Counted from the first letter of the stretch, positions 1 to 14,420 are shown. The stretch is DNA of 64,000 bases from Macquaria australasica (GCA_005408345.1 SEMN01000001.1:248001-312000), one strand, 5' to 3'. Numbers and translations: made by a program. The notes: generated by a model from the letters alone, not told the origin.

Positions 1-1752
1 ACAGTGCTGTCCACCCAGATTACAGCCTACAGCAGTCACACTCCCACTCCAGATTGGCCATCAATTTTTTCTAATTATGATTATGATTCATTTTTATTGT
101 GTCATGAATCTTGATTTATTGGATTGAGTGGATTTATTGACTCTTCCGCTAGACATGCTACAATTACATTAGTTCCATGTGTTTTACACATGAGAAATGA
201 GATGACAATACTTGAGGGGATAGCAAGTATGATAAATGGATAATAATATTCATACATTCCTTGGTAAAAGAATTGGCCAAACAAAAGGCATCTATCTTCT
301 TTTGCACTTGGGCTCTAAAGTACGAAAACATTGTAGATTTACCCCAAAAACCAGGGAACGCACAATTGCAGGACAGTGTGTTTAGAGAAAAACATGTTGA
401 TTTTCAAACTTGAAATTCAAGGATGGTAAGATGAAAAAACAGACATGCTATGAAAACAGCTGCATTCTTCATCAAGATATCAAAGCATGTGCTATGGAGG
501 TGAGCTGCTTCCACAGAGTCTCTTCTTTTTACCAAAAACTCCACCACCTTAACTTCAAATCAAGGTCCATAATTCATAGCTGCTTTTTACTTTCTGTGCT
601 CAGTCCTACAGTGTGTGCTATGTGGAGGAATTTATGGCATATTCATGTAGAATAAATACATCAATTAAATTCTCACTTGCTGTAAAACAACAGGAAAATT
701 GTGTCCATTTGTGACAAAGATCATGGAAATTAACACGAGAGAAAATATTAGGGATAGCATGAACATACAGTATTGGTAGGGAACCACACTCACATACCCA
801 GTTGTGTGTGAACACCCATTGCTGCCATGGAAAATGCAGAGTTAGCAGTGTGAAGCATAGAGGAGGTAAGTACGTATTTTTCTGTTAAATGTCATGGTTG
901 CAGAGAGTGGCGGAGAAAGTTTTTGATCTCTGAGTTAGTCAGTGACCACATGAAGCGTGAGTTTGGCCGAAGAATGACTGGTTACTGCAATCAGAGGATG
1001 TTATTCATTACTCAGTCATTAGTTTGAAGACTCACCTGTTGAATCATGTTAAGACTCACGCGAATTTAGAGAAAGTCTCACGCAGACACATTCACTACCC
1101 ATGCAGACAAATTTATTCTACTGTCTGCCATTGCTCCTTCAACACAATCACTAAATACTGAATAAAAAGCATTTTTGTTCCATTCTATACCTGATATGCC
1201 CTCATGATGGCACCAAATCCCAAACATAAATACAGCCAAATAAGAATCAGGTCTACTGTATATAAATATACAAAGAGCAGACTTCATATAAGCCACTGCA
1301 GACTAACAAGATGCTTCAGCTCTCATCATCAAAGAGACAACTCAGTTCAAAAGCTGATGAAGCTTTTCAAATCAGCTTGGGTAGCATCTCTGTGAGGAAA
1401 AATGATGCGGCCACATGATGATGACTACAGCTGCTTTTACAATCATGTTCATGATCCGCTGGATGACTAACAGCCTTTCAGAGCCACTCGGAATCATCTG
1501 CTGGCTTCACATGTGGGCTTCTCAGCTTATTGTAAACAGGACAATTAATGAACATGCCAATCACTTACCAGGCCCTGAGCAAATGACAGTGATGTATATT
1601 CTCCAAGAGACCACACCAGCCCTAATTGCCTTTGTTCATCAGCTAATCAGAAACGCTGCTAATAGACTGATGTTCTCTTTGAAGTGTTTACATTACGGAG
1701 AGATACCCCACCCTCTTTTCAAACAAAGAGTGTTTGACCTTAACACTGAAGC

Positions 1753-1784
<32 letters not shown>

Positions 1785-2363
1785 CCACTAAGATACTGCA
1801 TTCATGTAGACAGATTCCTATGAAGCGCACACGCACTTTTCTCATTTGTATTTTAAGGTCCTATCACTGTTTGAATATTTTGACTGACCACGAAGCTACT
1901 GAATGCAGCGTGTTCCAATCTTCAATAGCAACTAAACATTTCCAAAAGGTCGCTCTCGTCTGTTCTGCATCAGGAGCAACAAAAACATCAGCCTGTGCCC
2001 TGAGGTTTGCGGGGCCCTCTGTAGCCGTGAATGAGCCATTCAGGAGTCACCCTAGGTAAATATTACAGGTCATTGGTGTTGAAGGTTTTTCTTTTCCCCT
2101 GCAGGATGTCGTGCTGCTGTTTTTGTAAAGCGTGTGTGTTGTTGAGCTATAATATTAGCACAAGAGCTTTCAGAGCCCAGTAAAGTGTAAATCCTTTCCT
2201 TCCGTTTCCATTGATAAGTGAGTGAATTTTTATTCAAACAGTAACAGTTTCCAGCAAATTCGTTTTCCATATGTTGCAGATTTATGTATTTTTATTCCTG
2301 GTTATATATAGTTAAATATGATTTAACCAATATTTATATGTTTGACAAAAAATCTTTCCTCGA
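1..2363. other. Noncoding 3' flank, no supported gene
   Basis: No reading frame with protein-family features and no splice-consistent exon chain was seen. The longest open frame (plus strand, about 1,415-2,059) owes part of its length to the microsatellite at 1.75 kb and has atypical composition, so it is not called a gene. Confidence 0.5.
1753..1781. repeat. (TG)n microsatellite
   Basis: An uninterrupted TG dinucleotide run of about 29 bp. Confidence 0.95.
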
Positions 2364-2577
2364 GGACCACATCCTTTCTTTTTCTGGAGCTTTCAACCAC
2401 ATCATACATTCTTCCTCAACAGTTTCCTCAGTTGTCATGGAGATATAGTAGCTCAGTTGCCATCACATGGCTTACTATGACAACTGAGCTATTCCCATGA
2501 CAACCTGTGCAAACTCCATCTGCTGAGGAATGCCGTGAAATGCAGTTGAAAGCTCTGGTAAAGGTAGTAAGTGGACC
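2364..2577. mobile_element. Imperfect palindromic repeat, MITE-like
   Basis: The left arm begins GGACCAC and continues through GAGCTTTCAACCACAT, TTCCTCA, GTTGTCATGG and AGCTCAGTTG. The right arm, read in reverse complement, begins GGTCCAC and has GAGCTTTCAACTGCAT, TTCCTCA, GTTGTCATGG and AGCTCAGTTG in the same order. The whole 214 bp therefore folds back with gaps and mismatches. The arm start is shared with the hairpin at 43.3 kb, which suggests a dispersed non-autonomous element. Confidence 0.6.
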
Positions 2578-2983
2578 TTTTTTGTTAAACTACTGTTTCC
2601 AAGGTAAAGAATGAACTTTCACGCTATATATATTTATATGGCTAAAGTTTGGATAACACTTTGGAATAATTACTATTCATGGTCCATAACAAACTATTAA
2701 TGGGCCGTCAAATATTAGTACTAAACTTTAAGTAGTTCAGTTCAGTTAATTGTCTAATGCTAATACTCAAAATGGTATACAGTGTTAGCCTGAACCCTTA
2801 GGCCTTAACCCAATGGAGGCATTTCAATGTTGGAAGCATTCAATGTTCCCATGTGTGCCAGAGATGTTATTAATGCTTCCTGAGTTTATTATGTTTTTGT
2901 AATCAGCTACCTGTACTTGGCAGAACACACCGTAGCTTGTTAAAAAAACCACACAAATGAACAACGTACATTCGCATAATGGT

Positions 2984-2984
<1 letters not shown>

Positions 2985-3054
<70 letters not shown>
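2985..3054. repeat. (CA)n microsatellite
   Basis: An uninterrupted CA run of about 70 bp. Translation in either direction gives the false Cys-Val or Thr-His repeat peptides of this region. Confidence 0.97.
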
Positions 3055-3056
<2 letters not shown>

Positions 3057-4427
3057 TGTGGCCAAATGTGCAAGCTGTGATCAGAAGTGTTTGCATTAGT
3101 TGCCAAGATTGGTGTTTTACAGCTGTATTTGTTCCTGAATCTGCTGGTTTATGGTGCTCTTTAGGTCACGCACTACATCTAAACACTGCCAGAGTAAAAT
3201 GGGGGCTTGCATGTACCCCTTCACCTCAACCGTGCCACACACACAGGAGTTAAGAGGCCTGCCCACGCACACCAAGCAGGGCACAACCCACATCAAAGCA
3301 AACACACTAATCCCACCAGGAAACAGCGGATCCATAGGCCCAATCATGAAAGGAGAAAGAAAATGCATATGAAATAAAAATAAATAAAGAGCTATCTCCC
3401 AAACGTTTACACCAGCTGTAGTTAATCAGTAGTTAATGAGAGTCAACATTCTTTTCCTAAACTTTTCCTGAGGTGACATCTTAAGAGACTGTTAAGGTGA
3501 TTTGTCTTCAAAAAGACTTGTCCAGTACTTATGGGATGAGTGAGCTCATGTTGGAATCATCTCCAATGAGAAAAAAAAGAAAAACAGGATATCACTATTG
3601 AAATATGTTTTAGATTCAAAAAAAGTATTGCTACATCTCGTGATAAGCACTGGCTATGGTGTAGCACAAGCAAAATTCATCCAGGCGTCTAAAAATATGA
3701 ATATCCTGTTGTGGTTAATTTGTGGCACAAATAAAAATGTGAATTTTGAAAAGAAATGTGCATACATGTACATTTTTGTTCACATGGAATTTATGTGCAG
3801 AGTTAAGAAAATTGACCTGATCAACAAAGGCAGTTGACTGGATCATTCAAAAACACTTGAATCTGGGGGTTCCTTTCAAACCAATACTTCAATGCTATGT
3901 TTAGGAGCTTAGAGGACCTCCAACATATTGTGTATTCTGAGGAATCCTTTTTCAAATCAAGGAGCTAAAAGGGACCTCTTTGATCTTTTTGTATGTCCCA
4001 GTGTTCTTTGAAACAGTTCTAACGAACCCATAATTTTTGCAGTGAGCCCAAAAAGCCCCTAAACTAACCTCAGCGCCTTCGGGAGGTTCGAGCGCTGTGG
4101 GATCACGGTGGGTTTGGTTCACAGAGGAGAGCTGGGCAGCCACCTGGTGGGGCTGTGGGAGAGGGGAAATGGACTGTAATCAAACAAGCCGCCACAGAAA
4201 CACCAAGCGTTCACTGGGTTTATGAGGCAGTCACATCCAGTCAACCACTAACAATGAAAGAGGAACACCTTTTTTTCCACAGACATTCCATGCTGTTCTT
4301 TGCCTTGTATTTTACTCACCCTGTTGTGAAACTACTATAACATTTTGGCACATTTGCTTCTCTCATTGGTGACAGAAATGATAAACCTACCATTATAAAT
4401 GAGTTAAATTGCTTTTTTGTTGAGGAG

Positions 4428-4496
4428 AAAATTATATTATATAATATATATATATATTATATAATATAATTTTATATATTATATAATATAATTTTC
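4428..4496. repeat. AT-rich palindromic tract
   Basis: About 70 bp almost purely A and T. AAAATTATATTATATAAT at the left is mirrored by ATTATATAATATAATTTT at the right, around an ATATATAT centre. It can form a hairpin or cruciform. Confidence 0.8.
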
Positions 4497-4526
4497 ATGA
4501 CTGAACACAGTACCAACCATATAGTC

Positions 4527-4530
<4 letters not shown>

Positions 4531-4561
<31 letters not shown>
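4531..4561. repeat. (CA)n microsatellite
   Basis: An uninterrupted CA run of about 31 bp, shortly after the AT-rich palindrome. Confidence 0.95.
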
Positions 4562-4563
<2 letters not shown>

Positions 4564-7500
4564 AGACACTGGCACTCTTGGTTTTGTCTGTGGTCTCTGT
4601 TTGAGCGCCTCGGTGACATTTGCATTATTCAGCCTTATGAGACCCATTAGGCTGGCTGCACTGTGCGTTGAGTCCAGTCTGGTCTGGTGGTGTGGCGCTT
4701 TCCATTACGCCGGTCAGCTGGAACAGTTGAGAAATGCTGGTGGGGAAAAAAAAAAGAGAAAGAAAAGTAGAAGACAGAAATATAGGACAATAGTAGAGAT
4801 AGGGACTTTGGTACTTGAGGTATAAGACCTTTAAGTTATCCAGTCTTGGAGGCAAAGACATTCTAAACCCATGACCTCAACAAAAGTGGGAGTAGCTCTG
4901 ATGCTATTTCACGAAGATGAATAATTAAAACTGTAGGAAATTATTTGGCAAGGACAAAGACTAAACTTAAAGTCAACATTTACTCCTGTACAAGCAGTCA
5001 AAAGATATACTCCTTTGTGCACTGTAGCCGCATTTAATGTTAAATCCAAAGCTGCATTAAGTAATGTGCCCAAATGCCAAGAATGTGTCTGTTTACCAGG
5101 CAACGGCACAATATGAGCCTCACTGGAGCGTTTGTCTTAAAGGATAATGTCCAAATTTATGTCAGACAGACCACTGACAGGCCCAGTGTGATTACAGGCA
5201 CTACAACTATTAACAAGGATACAACTGCATAGATGCATATAGACATAAATAATGACAAAGAATCCCACTTTTCTTCAGACAGATGAATGAACCACTTATT
5301 ATATGCCCCGTTAATCTTCACATATGTATTTATCAAGTCTTCAGAAAAGCTGCACAGAAAAAAGCAAGAAACCACAGAACAGCTGCATGCCGCTTTAACG
5401 TGTAAAACCGAACCTCTTGCCCCAGAATGCACCACTGTTACCCTCCCCTCACCTCTATCACCCCTCTGTACTGCCATCCGTAACAACAGCAGCAGGCCAG
5501 ATGTGTGGGACATGGAGGTGCAGAAAGATCCTATCCAGCCCCCCAGAGATTCCCAGGTCCATTTGGTCCTCATGTTTCAGACCAGGCTGTCAACCCCAAT
5601 GCCAGGCTCCACGTGATGGAGGCCTGGCAGACAGACTGCTGTCACTGGTCACGCTCAGTGGCGGCTAGCGTAAATGATTTAGAGGGTGATTTGTGTGCAT
5701 ATGCGCATGTGTGTGTGGATGCATGCACACTCTCCCGACATCTATTTTTATTATCTATTTCTATCTGCAGTATTTTTTGCGTATTCTATACAGCATTTCT
5801 TTCATTCTTTCTCTCACACACTCTCACAACACATGCACACTGACATTCCTTCAGAGTATATCTTGCTCTAGAGACATGTTGGTCTCACGGCAATGAAATT
5901 ATCCTGTAAATATGTACAGTTTATATCCACATGCACATACACACAAAACCACAAGAGATGGATGGAAAGTAGCTGTATCAAACTATGCAGTTAATGCACC
6001 CACAGTCTGCTTACATTCAACACTGTTCTGCAGTGTGATGAGAAGAATATGATGTTTATCTACAAGTATTTCTGAAGATTGAGTACTGACTTGTGTTTTG
6101 TTAAGTTCTGTAAAAACACAAAATCCCGTACTCCTGAACTTCTGATGAGTGCATTAAAATGTAAACTGGTTTCATGGGATTTTATTAATATGGAGTACAT
6201 CCCCACTTGATGTCAGCGTAATGGAAATTCCATTGTGATATTTACTTTAATAATGGTATTTTTCCATGTGTGCAGGGGCATATCTGTTGGACTTTGTGCA
6301 ATCAGTCACAGGGCAGAATTGGTAAATTCCTCTTGGGTCCCCCCCCCCGAAATTCGTGGAGAGAAAGATAGATGCTTCCAGTCCTTTTAAGCCATTAAGA
6401 GGGTGAGCAAACATCCCCTTGAAACCCTTTAAAATGACAAGAACGTCTCCCGCCATGCAAAAAAAGCAAATAACCTCTCCTGCTCTTCCGTACTTTCCTC
6501 ATCTTTCGTCCTCTAGTGTTCCTCCTCCTAATTTCAGCTACAACATCTTGGAGATGATAATACTTAAAGCAAAAGCCAGTCATTGACCTCTGCCTTCTAG
6601 CTGCTGTTGAAGTGATTGCAGAGAGTAAAGCTGACTGCACCGACATCCATCTGAAGACACAGGATGCTGTGTTAATGGTTTTGAAATCGTTCAGTCCAGA
6701 GAATCAACAACAAACCTAAATGCAGAAAAATCAATCACTATCACTTTATTTCCAAAAACTACGAATATACAGGAAGTTGGAGGAAGTGGTGCAGCAGCAT
6801 ATAGAAACTGACAGAGTTCATTCAGTTACCTGTGAAGGGGGACAGCAGGACCACAAAATACAAGCTCATCTGGAAGTGAATTCCTCAAGAGGGTTAATTT
6901 ATAGAGAGCTTATAAGGATTTAGGTATGCAGGGGGCCACAGCCACCCAAATAGCCACTTCCTAAGCCTCTCTCCTGTGGAGAAGACTACACATCAAAATG
7001 AACTTACCTGTCAAATCTATTAAATTAGGAGGCTAACAATGGGGCAGACTCATTCCAGAGGTCCTCCACCTCCAAAATGTTGGCCTCTGTATCCGTGTCA
7101 CTGTGTCTGCCTCTGTCTAATCTGTCTCTCGATGAATTTGAGGGTGAACACTTTTGTGACCCTCCCCACCCTCAGCGTGAAGTAAAAGTAACTCTGATTT
7201 GGCAGAGGCTGCAGTTATCCTGAAGCGAGTTTTACAGGTCAGACGTGTGCGCTCGGCCCACCTGCTTTCTCTCCCACTTGCAGATTTTACACTTTCTCGA
7301 TTTCCCCTCCACTCATTCCTGTATTCCCTCCAAACCCATTCCGTGTTTTATCCCTGTACTCCTTTAAGAAACAACTGCGCGCAGAGGATCCAGAAAAGCT
7401 TCTAGTGGATGAGAAATTGTTGCAGTTTTGGACCATTACAGCACGATTCTGACATGTTTGGATAGAGAGCACCACATGTGACATTGTAAAACTGAGACAT

Positions 7501-7892
7501 TTTATCACACTGAGTTTTCATTGATTCCTTTTTGGGCACTCAGACACGATTTACCCCAATGTTTTATTTGGGAAAGCGGCACAATATTTCAAATAGCAAG
7601 TCAGGGGAAAAAAAGAAATAAAGTTGATATTTTATTGTACATGGTGAAATATATTGCTTAGATGGAGCAGCCAGCTCCATGAATACCTAATATTATATAT
7701 TGTGTATACACATATGCTTGTGTATGTACACCCTCTCTCTCTATACACACTCTCACTTACTGTCTCTCTCTTTATCACACTCTGACTCTCAGAAATCTGT
7801 CAGTGGTCCAAAAGTGTACAATCAGAATATTCACTATATGTTGACATCAAAAATAAACACAACAAACACATCATAAAATACACTCTTACAAA

Positions 7893-8150
7893 CACCTGTA
7901 AGGACATTCACTGACATATTGCATTCCCTGGCCCCAACCCCTAACCTGAACCATCACAAGAACAATCACAATGCCTAACCCTAACCCAATTTAAACTGAA
8001 ACATAATCCTATTTCTAACCTTAACCCTCGAGCCTTGTCTTAACTCTAAAACTGCCTTTTGAAGGAGTAAAAATATCAGACAAAAATGTCCTCACTTTCC
8101 AGAAATATCCTCACTCTCAAGGTCGAAAACACAAATCAGTGCTTACAAAG
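7893..8150. mobile_element. Teleost interspersed repeat with CTAACCC-rich core
   Basis: The segment has AAGGACATTCACTGACATAT, then GCATTCCCTGGCCCC, a series of degenerate CTAACCC/CTTAACCC units, and twin phrases on TGTCCTCACTTTCCAGAAA and ATCCTCACTCTCAAGG. From memory of fish microsatellite flanks this is a common teleost repeat, and the adjacent (CA)n array fits that. The CTAACCC units are telomere-like but degenerate. Family assignment is recall, not a database match. Confidence 0.5.
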
Positions 8151-8160
8151 TACAAGAGCA

Positions 8161-8163
8161 CAC

Positions 8164-8208
<45 letters not shown>
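8161..8208. repeat. (CA)n microsatellite
   Basis: A CA run of about 48 bp with one CG interruption near its start, adjoining the interspersed repeat at 7.9-8.15 kb. Confidence 0.95.
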
Positions 8209-8209
<1 letters not shown>

Positions 8210-9968
8210 CTGCATTTGAGATTGCAGATCAGCAGACATAATGTCCTTATATGGTCATGGTGTAATTTCTCTCTCAGTTCTGCTGGCTGGACTAAATCTC
8301 CGTGTGTTTTGAGAGTTTATGAAAACCTGTGAACTCGGGTTAGCAGAGGACTTAGAGGAGCAAAAGACACCAGAGCAGCTCTTCCAAGTGAATATTTGTA
8401 GCCGCTGTGATGATTGCGCAACTGTTTGTGTGTGATTATAGTCATTCACAGCTGATCAAACCTGTGTTGAATTCTTATTGAACTCATGGTGAATTTTTCT
8501 CTGTTTTTAAAAGAAACTTGCTGACATTAGGCGGGTGCAAACTCAACTTATATAATTTGTGTTAGAGTTGTTTGCGGTTAATCACAGATACTAACAATTA
8601 GTATCACATGTAATTCTGTGACTTTGGGTTGTTGGAGACCTCCAGTCTGAGTTAGGGCTGCTGGCAGTGTCTAAATCCATCCAACCATCCTCTCCCACCT
8701 GCCACTGCACCCTGAATTATGGCTGTCTATGTTACACTTTTCTGGTAAGGTCTTGTGATAAGTGAGTGCACTTGTTTTTTTACGATCTTCTCAGAATTTC
8801 TCCCTTCCTCTCTGTCCTCTGAAACCCCACAAAGGAAGACGGTATGTTCACTGGATCAACTACAGAGATTATACCAATCAAAACTAGCCATAAAACCAGA
8901 GTGATCCCCACATTCTTATACAAATCCTTATCCCACTAAAGAAAAACAAAAAGTTAAAGAAAGCAGCCTCAACTTTATTCTGGGCGAGTGCAGCTTATAA
9001 CATCGCTCATCATGGCGTCTCAGAGCCTTTCATTGTGGCTCACTGTGAAAGCTGCTCATCTTAGCCCTGCAATTGCTGCTGATGTTACTGAGACATCTGT
9101 CCTTCACAGTTAAGAAATATATTCAGCTCAGTGTTTATTGTGCCCCCCAGTCACATCCACCTCATCTAAGAGTGTGTAACCAGCAGTGTGTCTAGGGTAA
9201 AGCAGTAAAGGGTCTTACCATTGTATATCTATCTGTGGAAGCTTAAGAACCAGTTTAATACCTTTGACTGCTTGAAGCTCAGCTAGGTTTAGACTGCCAG
9301 CGTTGAGATACAGCAAAGAGGTTTTTTCATCCTGAATTATAACCAGGATGTACAAAGTAAACTTCAATGTCCTCTTTTCAAACCTCCTCTATGAACTATT
9401 TCTCTCTCCCTCTCACTCTCCTTCTCAGAAATGGGTCAAATGGCCAAAAGGGAAAAATCTGAATATACATGACTAGATGTTTATGACCATCTGTAGAAAA
9501 GTTTTATGACTTGACAGGCTTGTTGACTGTGAATGGTTTTTTTTTGTTTTGGTAAATGAAAGGATGCATGCTTCTTGCAGAGAATCTTGGGGCTTTCCAT
9601 TTGTTCTCGCACATCATCATCCATCAGTTGATACTTTTTCAGTCGGAAACTTTAAGATCATCCTTCATCCGTTTTCCTTCCTCTGTCATGTTTAGGAGTT
9701 TGATAAATGCATCACGGGAGACACACACATACAGAAAGTGACGTATTTGTTGGTGACAGAGACAACATTTGTGATGCACAAGTAACAGCCAACACAAGTT
9801 TTCCTTTCCCAACTGGCCAAATGTCATAAATATGAAAAACAGGTTGTGTTGAGTCTTTTGAGTCACACTTGGCAAAACATGTCCACCCAAAATAGATGCA
9901 CATGTTGCCTGATGAGTCCTCTTTTTGCTATGAATGCATGTTAGGATGGGCAGATTTGTGACCAGCTT

Positions 9969-9999
<31 letters not shown>

Positions 10000-10008
10000 C
10001 ACACCACA
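9969..10008. repeat. Interrupted (AC)n microsatellite
   Basis: About 40 bp of AC repeats with one AAAC interruption and a CACCACAC end. Confidence 0.9.
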
Positions 10009-13000
10009 CACCAGAAGCATACGCCACATGTTTTACTATACCCCAGATTTACTACCTCCTGTCTGCGTGATTGTATATTTCATTCTCATCTCTTCCTGCC
10101 AAGCTCATATTTTCTTGCTTGTTCCCCTGAAATTGTGTTTTGTTGCTTGTCATCATGTGCAGAATTTGATCTGTTGAATGACAGGAGGCCAGCAAATGTT
10201 TAGACATATACAATCACATAGCAAGAAAGCATATTATGACTGAAAAGGATGGTGAGATAAATACAATTCTGACTTTTTTCTCTAAAGTGGATCAGGTTTT
10301 GACATTGTCTCAGCTAATATGTTTATATCGCATTCTCTCATACTAACTGAAGAGGCTGTAGATAGTTACAAACCCAACATTGAGCTGATTTATTGTATGT
10401 GGAAACTGCACGGTGCAGGATCTGAATTCAGACAGTAACATGAATGCGCATCTGTTTTATGTTTGGCAAAATTTACTAATGGCTTCAAAGACAAACACAA
10501 CCAAGCCAACCTAAACCAACAAACCCTCCATAGTCACTTATTATGTCCTGATATTCTTTGTTTTTTGCTTAGTTAAGTTAAAAAAAAAAAGAAGGCAGCA
10601 TATGTGATAGGAGAAGTCAGGTGTGTGAAGCCTTTTCTGGTATGTGACATAAAAAAAGGAACATACTGGGGAAGAATTTCTTCATTTCAGTCATGCTGCA
10701 TTCTGAACTTTAAGGTGGTTAATGCATTTTGACTTTCTGCACATTTTATACGTAAATTAGTTCCAGGGGGCATCAGGTTACCGTTTTAGTTTGTTTTCTT
10801 TTCTCTCATAGTTAATCATCCTTGAAGCCTTTCTCACCCCTCTTAAGCACTTTGTAATTTGACCTTTGACCTCTATACCCACATCATGCAGATCTTGTTC
10901 CCATGGGGGGTGGCCAAGACCCCAGACTGAAATATAAAACACAGAGCGACAAACAGAATTAAACAGAATTCAATGGAGCAGCGCCTTAATAAACAAATGG
11001 AACAAAAAGTGAAAAACAAGGCATGAATCTCTCACCTGTGCTTATTGATTCACACTCATCATTCGTCACTTCATTCCACATGACTCTGTGTTTTTCAAAG
11101 GGGACTAACTTTTCTATTTGATCTGACTCGGTTGGCCAGATCTGGGCTCACTGTAGCCGACCAAGAACCCCACAGAGAACTCCTCCTCCCTAACATACAA
11201 ACAAGTAAATCAATAGATGAATAAATTGCTCTCTTCACCACAAGAGGACCCAAAGGAGAAACAGAGGAGAGGGAAGGAGAAGGGCAAGCGTGCATCTCTT
11301 AAAAGAAAACTGGTCCTGAACCAAAGATGCACCGGCTACTTTTGCTGTAATGAAGCGTGGCTCACTTTCTGAATTTAAATAAGCGAGAGGCAGAGAGAAA
11401 GAAAGGGACAGCAATCAGAAAGAGGAGCGTCACCTCAGATAAAAAGATTACTTCATGACTTATTCATGCACCCTGTGTGGCTGGTTGGAGTCCCATGGGA
11501 TAAATTAGATGGGAGGCAGCTCTGCCTGTCTATGTCTCCAGCACCATGAGGTCACATGTGACCCAGCTAGTAGGCAGAAGCTCACTAAGTGCAGTCTGCC
11601 CTCCACTGACCTGTAATACCAAGGCCGAGACAGCCAGTTAGACTGCACATCAGTAAACAGAATTACCTCCCCATAAATATATAGTAAAATGTCTCTTTGG
11701 GATATGCGGTCGGCCACAAATTCATCATCATCTCTTTGTTCAGCAGATGCCTCTCCAGATCCGTGTGGACTGACTGTAAAGAGCGTTTCATTCATTTTAT
11801 GAATTATTTGTACGGGATAAAGAAATCTTTGTTCAATGCCCAACAACTCCAATCCCTCCCTTTGGTGTCTGTTATTTGAAACTCAAACAAACCTAACATC
11901 AAAAATGGACAGTGTTTGTTTAGACAAACAAAAACATGGCCTCCGTTGGCTACGGGCTGCAGCGCATGCCTGGGAGTTAGCCCACTGATTGCATTGGCTG
12001 CAGAGTGTGACAATCCAAACCATACCATGCAGGGAGAGGCCGGGGAAGGCAGCATGCTGGAATGACATTAGCAGATGGATATAATTCACTATGTAGGAGC
12101 TCCCTTGGTTGACGCTGAACACACAGACACTTAAACGTGCATTCAAACGGCTCTTGGTCTACCTCCAGCAGCACTAGAGCTGCAGTGCTTTTTATCCCAG
12201 TGAGATGGGACTCAGCATTGTGGTGTTGACTCAGACGGATTGCCTTGGTTTAGTGTGGTAACTATTCATTATGGTAGGGCCCTGTGAGCGCAGACTGCAC
12301 TCAACAATTCTGTTTGTCAAATTGATTGGAATATTTAATGCTGCTGTGCTACTCTGTGGTCGTTTGCTCTGCTGGGAAGTGCACAAAGTTAAAAACAAAT
12401 ATGTCTTTGATAAATATCGTCTTGGCCTCAGAGACAAAAGCATTTATATGATGCAACCTCAGACAACAGTGAAGAGAATTATACTTTACTTAATCAAATT
12501 ATGGCACTTAAACGAAGGGATGGTATTTCATGCCTTTGTCCCAGAAAACATGCTTTCTTTGTTTCCTGTGACTCAGTGTTTTTTGGCATCTGTCTTTTAG
12601 CGCATCCCTTTAGTTACCATATGATATTTATCACAGTGTTTAGTATAGGAAGAGAGAGCAAGTGGCCATGACTACTGCTGTAAAACACACATGCACAAAT
12701 ACTGACTGTATAAACACGTGAAAATAAGCAATAAATAATATTGCCTGCCGCTGATTATTTAATGAGCAGGATGCCCCTTCTTTCAGACAGATAGAAATAG
12801 CAGCAAGATGAAAGGATAAAAAAATAAATGTGGGGAAATATGACTTTTACAAAGTTTTTTTTCGTTAACCCATTAAAACACAGTTTCCCCTTAAGTAGCT
12901 TTAACTATTTGTACCTCATAATTATTTTCCTCAAAAGTGAATACACTCAAGTTATATTTAATTCCAAACAGGAAAAAACTTTAGCAGGACAGACCTACAC

Positions 13001-14344
13001 TGGTCATCAGATATGCACCAATAACAACAAAAAGGCAGAGACAATATTTTAGAAGAGAAGACGGTTAAAATTATTTCAGTACACATCCATAAAAAATAAA
13101 CCCAAGTGTTGCATATGAGAGGGATCAGATCTGGCCTTTACAGGGGACATTTTAACTCATAACACCACAGGACAGTTTTATTTGCAACCAGAGAGAAAGA
13201 AGGGGGAATAAATACAGTATAGCCCACTCACATTTAAGTCAACTCTCTGAAGCTCCCACAAAATAACAATAAAGAGGATCTGTGCTAGGTATAGGAGATA
13301 CAGAGAAAAGACTCGGACAAGAGGGAAGGATGGATAGAAAGCGAAGGGCAATAAAAGTGTTCAGGAGGGATCTTTATTTAGTTTAGGACTCAGACTCTAA
13401 AGTGAAAGCAGATGGGACTTGGAATAGTTTCCACTTGAAGTCTTGGTGTTTGCTCTGCTCGCTGTTTCTGCGCCCATTCCAGTTTTCTTCAACCTGTGTT
13501 TCTGGGCCTTCAACACGAGGTTTTGAACCACGGTTAGTAACATACACACAAACCCTGCCTGCGCTTACAAGAACGTAGATATGCGCTCTTGTACACAGAC
13601 ATTTGAGCGTTCCCTGCGATGTGTACAAAGATGTGCAGGGAGCATAATGCTTCATAACAAAGCCGGAGTTCGCTGTGTGAGGTCAGCTGAGTGGTACTGG
13701 AAAGACCCTCCTCAGTGACAGGGTGAGCGTGAGAGAAACCCCAAAAGCAAAAACAATAAGATGTCTGGCTCAACACTGCCGCTAAACAATGCTGAGTGAG
13801 GTTCATGAGAGGTCAGTTGACAGTGTTGCTGGACTGGCACACAATAACTTACAGTAACAGCTTACAATGCTGAGGGAGTTTATTTTTTTCCCCGCTTTAG
13901 ATGACAAGAATGATGTTTGCAACATGCACATCTGTAATGTGACCCAGAGAAGCAAAGTCAAGCAAATAACAAACTATAGTATTTATCTTTGTGTAAATGC
14001 ACAATGCACTTTGGGATCAAGCTGCACACAGTGTGCGAGCCAACTGCATGATCTCAGCTCACAGAGTACCAAAAACAAGTATCTATGATATGTCCTCCAT
14101 CTGCATCCTCCATCTAACGGGCAAGCCCCACTCCTATTCATTTAACAGACCTCAGAGCCCGCCTTCAGTTCTGAGTTGACTGTAAAAAGATCAGAATATG
14201 TATTGATAGCCAGCTGTAAATAGTACAATCAGCAATTGTTGGTTTCTCCAAACACACACAGTTCTGGGCCATGAGTGATAGTCTCGCTCTACAGTTTGTC
14301 TCTTTGAAACACATTTACTGTATGTGCATTGTATAGCCATATGC

Positions 14345-14352
14345 ACACACAG

Positions 14353-14420
<68 letters not shown>

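Larger units (their letters stand above)
2578..7892. other. Noncoding flank with scattered simple repeats
   Basis: No supported gene. It holds the microsatellites listed separately and an AT-rich tract. A somewhat GC-richer stretch lies at about 5,400-5,680 with open frames on both strands, but none resembles a known family and no exon partners were found. Confidence 0.45.

Noticed and set aside
1415..2059. A 214-codon open frame on the plus strand
   Set aside because: It includes the (TG)n microsatellite read as Cys-Val repeats, has no family features, no splice partners and atypical composition.
2824..3253. Open frames with Cys-Val or Thr-His repeats
   Set aside because: They are translations of the (CA)n array and not genes. 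The same applies near 14.4, 41.0, 54.6 and 63 kb.
5157..5680. Overlapping open frames on both strands in a slightly GC-richer patch
   Set aside because: No recognisable domain and no convincing splice-linked neighbours. Could be conserved noncoding DNA, but unproven.
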